From Paraspadella gotoi (lineage: Eukaryota; Chaetognatha): a DNA stretch of 64,000 bases. The DNA lies in the NCBI GenBank assembly GCA_051294375.1, contig CM119265.1:5262355-5326354 (forward strand), written 5' to 3'. The notes under the pieces are model-generated. The model searched no databases. It was not told the DNA's origin and saw only the letters and a program-made list of their open reading frames with translations. A program made the translations under genes and the position numbers. Numbering within the stretch: position 1 is the first letter of the stretch; the number at the start of each line of letters is the position of its first letter. Shown here piece by piece: positions 60,214 through 64,000 of this stretch.

Positions 60214-61049
60214 AAAGAGAGAAAAAATTGGAGAGAGAGAGATAGAGAGAAGCAGAGAAAAAAAAAAGAAAGAGAGAGAGAGATAGGCAAAAGTAAATAG
60301 AGTACATCAGACGAACTTATTTTTAGACCGAAGCGAGTGATAAATTAGAGTCCATTTCACTTTTGCCAAAGTCATTTTTTTTAACAGGGCAAAACGGAAA
60401 TAGAGCCATAACAAAGGATAACAACAAAATATTTTGTTTCAACTTTTAAGCACCGAGTACTATTTTGTCTTTTTTATTTTTATTTTTAAAATTCAACCCC
60501 ACTAGAAACACTGTTGGTCCAAAAAACGCTAGAGGTTTCTCTTAAAAGTTGAGTCGCTTTCCTTGTTGACTGGCGAAACTTATATTTCCATAAAATAACT
60601 TGAAAGGAACGCAGCGAGGCGAGACTCAATTCTATTTCCTCACAAATAGGAAAATGGTCTCTCGAAAAAGCAAAGGAAAGCGAGAGAGAGTGAAAAAAAA
60701 AGCCACGTGGCCCCGAAAGCGCATTAACGATGAAAAATCCATCACAAAATTCATGAAGCATTAAACAAGGTTTCGGGCAAAAGCCGCGCGGAGAGACAAA
60801 TCTTATCGCTCGACCTGTCTAAATCAAATAAAAGTGTTCCAGTCTTGGTATTGAATTGATTAAATATGAAAAATTGCAGGAACGGTTTTTATTTTTTCGC
60901 ATCATTTCTCAAAATAAGATTTTGTCAAAAATAGCTTACCTTGATGGTAAAATAGGAAAGGAACTTATTAATAAGGGAACACCAGTTTTTTATACACTTG
61001 AAGAGACAGTGATAATTGTTATATGTTAGTGACAGAACCGTTCAATTTA

Positions 61050-61222
61050 TGCAGTCCCTGAGATTCGGATCAGGCTGTAACACCGTGTTACAGGCGGGTT
61101 AAGCGCCCCGACCCTCTTAACTGCTAGGCGGCTACCGGGCTAGAACCCCGAACCTTTCGATTGGAAGGCGAATGACTTGCCTCCGGCACCAATGGCCACT
61201 GATGAACTGTTGGTGGATTTTA
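61050..61222 (-). mobile_element. tRNA-derived SINE-like element with two tRNA-like units
   Basis: On minus, GCCATTGGTG...TTCGCCTTCCAATCGAA...GGGGTTCTAGCCC resembles a degenerate tRNA-Gly(TCC), with a B-box-like GGTTCTAGCC. It is followed by TAGCCGCCTAGCAGTTAAGA (A-box-like), GGCG-CTTAACC-CGCC (anticodon arm with TAA in the loop, Leu-like), an 8-bp variable-arm hairpin TGTAACAC/GTGTTACA, and CCTGATCCGAATCTCAGG (T-arm/B-box-like). TGGTGGA...TCCACCA at the upstream edge is a further inverted repeat. Neither unit has a good acceptor stem, so they are tRNA-derived relics and not tRNA genes. Confidence 0.45.
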
Positions 61223-64000
61223 GTCCACCATACACTTATTTTATCCTATTTTTAAAAAAAAAATAGCAAAACAATCTCCCACAAAAAAGGAAACTTGCAA
61301 TTTTAAAGCAAAATATTTTAACAATTAAAGCTGGTTCCTGGTTATTTATAATTGTGCTATTTAAATTTAAAAAAGGTGCATTGTGAGATTTGAAAAAAAA
61401 AGTAATCCTACAAGAAATAATTTTATTTTATGATAAAGATAATAACTTCATTTTATGCCTTGTCTCTGGTTCTACTTGGTAGGAAAAGTTGGGGAATGCT
61501 CTGTTTTTCCGTAAGGTAGACGGAGCGAGAAAAAGTTGTGACGAATACAAAATTGTTTTCCTTTGTTTACTGATGTTTCCGCAAAAACAAAACAAAATCA
61601 TTATTCGTCTTGTTTTAAAGTTGTTTTTGGCTCAAGGGTTTTTAAACTGATTATTAGGAATTATAACAATTCCAAAAAAAACATTCGTCAGATATTATTC
61701 TTCCTTAAAATTATTTCGTTTCGTTTATAACCTTAGGCGTTCTATCACTTTTTATTTTAAAATAAAAATATCTTTGTAAAATTATTGTTGTTGAAAAAAC
61801 AAAATATTCAGAAACAAGGAAACTATTAGTACAGTCTAATAATAAAAATATGTTTCTACCATTTTGAAATTTTATAGTACATATTTGCAAAAGGAGTTAG
61901 AGACAAATTAAGTAAACATGTAAAGCGGCAAAATTTTTCTCGCTCTTCTTTTAATTCGACATCAGAAACAAACAGAGTTCCTTCTATTTTTATTCCCCCC
62001 TCATTTTGTTTCCTACTTTCACGGCCATTCAACAATGACGACGACTAATCTAAGCGTCACCCTTTGAGCAATGAGCATCTCCCTTTTTCCCTTCCGAGCC
62101 ACGCTAATTTCCTCACCAACGAACTATTTACCCTAGAAAAGCGTCGGTACCGCCCCTTCCACCGGCTCAGAGCCCTACTTTAAGCCCAGGCGAAACAAGT
62201 GGGTCACGATAATCTTGGATCGCTCGTAAAGAGGGCGTCGCGGTTGTCCACGTTCCCCCCCCCCTTAGTTTCCCTCGCGCTGGAATCCGTCGCGCCTCGT
62301 TTCCCAGTTTTCCCAGATTAATTCGCTTAGGCGGAATTTAATTTCCTGGGTTTATTTTTCAACGAGTTAATCGGGCTCCTTGTTCACGTCTCACGAAGTT
62401 AAGGTGAACGATCGAACGTGCGGAAAAAAAAAAAAATTTCTTGGTCGGTTGAGGAGAATAAAAAACCCAGAAAAATGGGGTTAGTTTTTTGGAATGTATC
62501 ATGACCTAACATTACGGGGTGATATTCTCGAAATTTTATGCTGCTCAGTACATTTATATTCGATTGATAACCCTCTCTTTTTATATTCTCAACTGTATCA
62601 TTTCCCTCTCAACATTTACGTCATTTCTTTTTATTCTGACTATTTTTTTTTATTTTGCGCTTGTCTCTACATTTCTCCCTCTTGGATTTTTATTCCGCTC
62701 ATTTCATATTTTTTTTCCGCTTCATTGTCCAAAAAAATCATATATTCCACATGAACTGAATTCAATGAAATTAATTGAGCATGTAAATGAAACGTAGATA
62801 TTTAAATCCTTGACTCAATGCAGGTTTTCGGTCCCAACATTAAAGCCATTTCAGGGTAAATCGTCGCTGAAAATCCGGAACTAAAAAAGAAATAACTAAT
62901 ATCCGTGTTGGGCAATATTTAATATCGAAAATGTCGATAAAAATCAACAACGAAACAGATTGCCAATTCCGATGCTTCAATAACGGATTGTTTTGTTTGT
63001 TTTTTGTTTGTTTTTTTCGCAAATCCAGATTTCAGTCGTCAGAATCAAACGCGACCGAATGTGGCGAAAAGCGGATGAATCGGGAAAATCCCGGATGTAA
63101 TTAGAAGTCCTTTAATTCACTTTTTGTTTTTAAATTGAAGCTTTTATTTTTAGAATAAAAAAAGTGGTTCCGCGTCTCTAAATTGAATAGGATGGTTGAA
63201 ACGAGGGGGGGGGACTGGATGCTTGATTAAATATCGGGAATGTATGTGAGAAAAAATAGGAAATAGATGTAAGGGAGGAAAGATGACAATGGGGAAAGAT
63301 GACAATGTCATCCACAATGCGTAGATGACAATGATACTTCGAATTCGAGAGTCTAATCTGTTTGCAAAGTAAAAGAGAGATAATTGAGATTATTTAAAAT
63401 CGGACATGTTTCGGTTCAGCGCAAAAAGTTTTGACATTTGTAAAACAATACAGAGAGTCTAATCAAAATTATTCCTGTCAGTCAGAGTTAAGCATTTTCG
63501 TTACTAGATCGGGTTGTGAGACGCGAAAGTCTGCCACTAGTTATTTGCTTGGCGACATCTCTCAACCTGAACCGAGATTAGATCTAGAATTTGAACTCTC
63601 ATACTCACAATTGCATAACTCCTTTTGGTTTTAAACCTTCTTTTAAAATCATTTCCTAATCGGTAGAGTTATATTATAAGATGCTCATCAGCTTTGAACG
63701 TCACGTCTCAAACGTGATTCGTTGGATGACGTTTTATACATAGCAGACGACAAAGAATTTCTAGGGTAAGAAAGAGAAACGAACCGTGAAAACGAGGACG
63801 AATATATGAACGACAAGTCTGATGGAAAGGGGGAAAGGAGCGGAAGGATCGGATGGGGTTTGCAGACAGGGTGGCCCATGGGGCGCCGGGGCGAGTATAG
63901 TCGATGGGAAATGGAGCGAAGACGAACGCGATCAGAATCGGGAAGAAACTTTCTTTTTCTCACGAATTTCGCTCACGACTTTTGTCTTCTCACGGTGATT

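Noticed and set aside
61198-61230. CTGATGA near the SINE-like element as a fourth hammerhead core
   Set aside because: No GAAAC box follows at a suitable distance.
63680-63730. TCATCAG near 63,685 as a minus-strand hammerhead core
   Set aside because: The reverse complement has CTGATGAG but no CGAAAC box after it.

Overview
This window is nuclear DNA of an animal. Genes are split by GT-AG introns of about 50 bp to several kb, AATAAA signals lie downstream of stops, and AT-rich non-coding DNA is crowded with long (CT)n/(GA)n tracts. The protein set (flotillin-1, an RFX5/RFX7-type factor, a sniffer/C-factor-like SDR, an SLC46-type transporter) and the closeness of the flotillin to insect Flo1 suggest an arthropod, possibly a crustacean or chelicerate. 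The sequence alone cannot settle the species.

Layout. Positions 1-5.1 kb hold no gene; about 1-680 is repeated in degraded form at about 1,935-2,880, and there are 25-N gaps at 3,932-3,956 and 5,141-5,165. From 5.25 kb to about 14.4 kb lies a degraded copy of the RFX gene and its 3' flank. It is followed from 16.57 kb by a clean copy of the same locus: RFX gene 16.67-22.9 kb, 3' flank, then flotillin-1. The degraded copy becomes progressively longer than the clean one and richer in 1-base indels from left to right, which looks like uncorrected long-read sequence rather than a biological tandem duplication. Next come flotillin-1 (+, 24,952-26,223, intronless), a two-exon SDR (+, 26,892-27,738), an 11-exon metallo-beta-lactamase-fold alkyl sulfatase (-, 28,191-31,916), and a six-exon SLC46-like transporter (-, 32,812-35,590). 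An eight-exon gene (-, 39,249-49,497) encodes a type I single-pass protein with a tiny Cys-rich ectodomain and a long low-complexity tail carrying PPSY. From 49.5 to 64 kb there are mostly microsatellites, a 22-bp minisatellite, an exon cluster on + of unknown identity (56,705-57,001) and a tRNA-derived, SINE-like element (about 61.05-61.22 kb).

The most unusual non-protein signals are two hammerhead-ribozyme-like cores in opposite orientation in the arms of an intronic inverted repeat (18.5-19.35 kb), and a third hammerhead-like core followed by a GNRA-capped hairpin between a CT and a GA tract at 44.14-44.20 kb. The genes do not form an evident pathway. Exon models were checked by hand for splice sites and for reading-phase closure from first to last exon; no alignment or database search was run.
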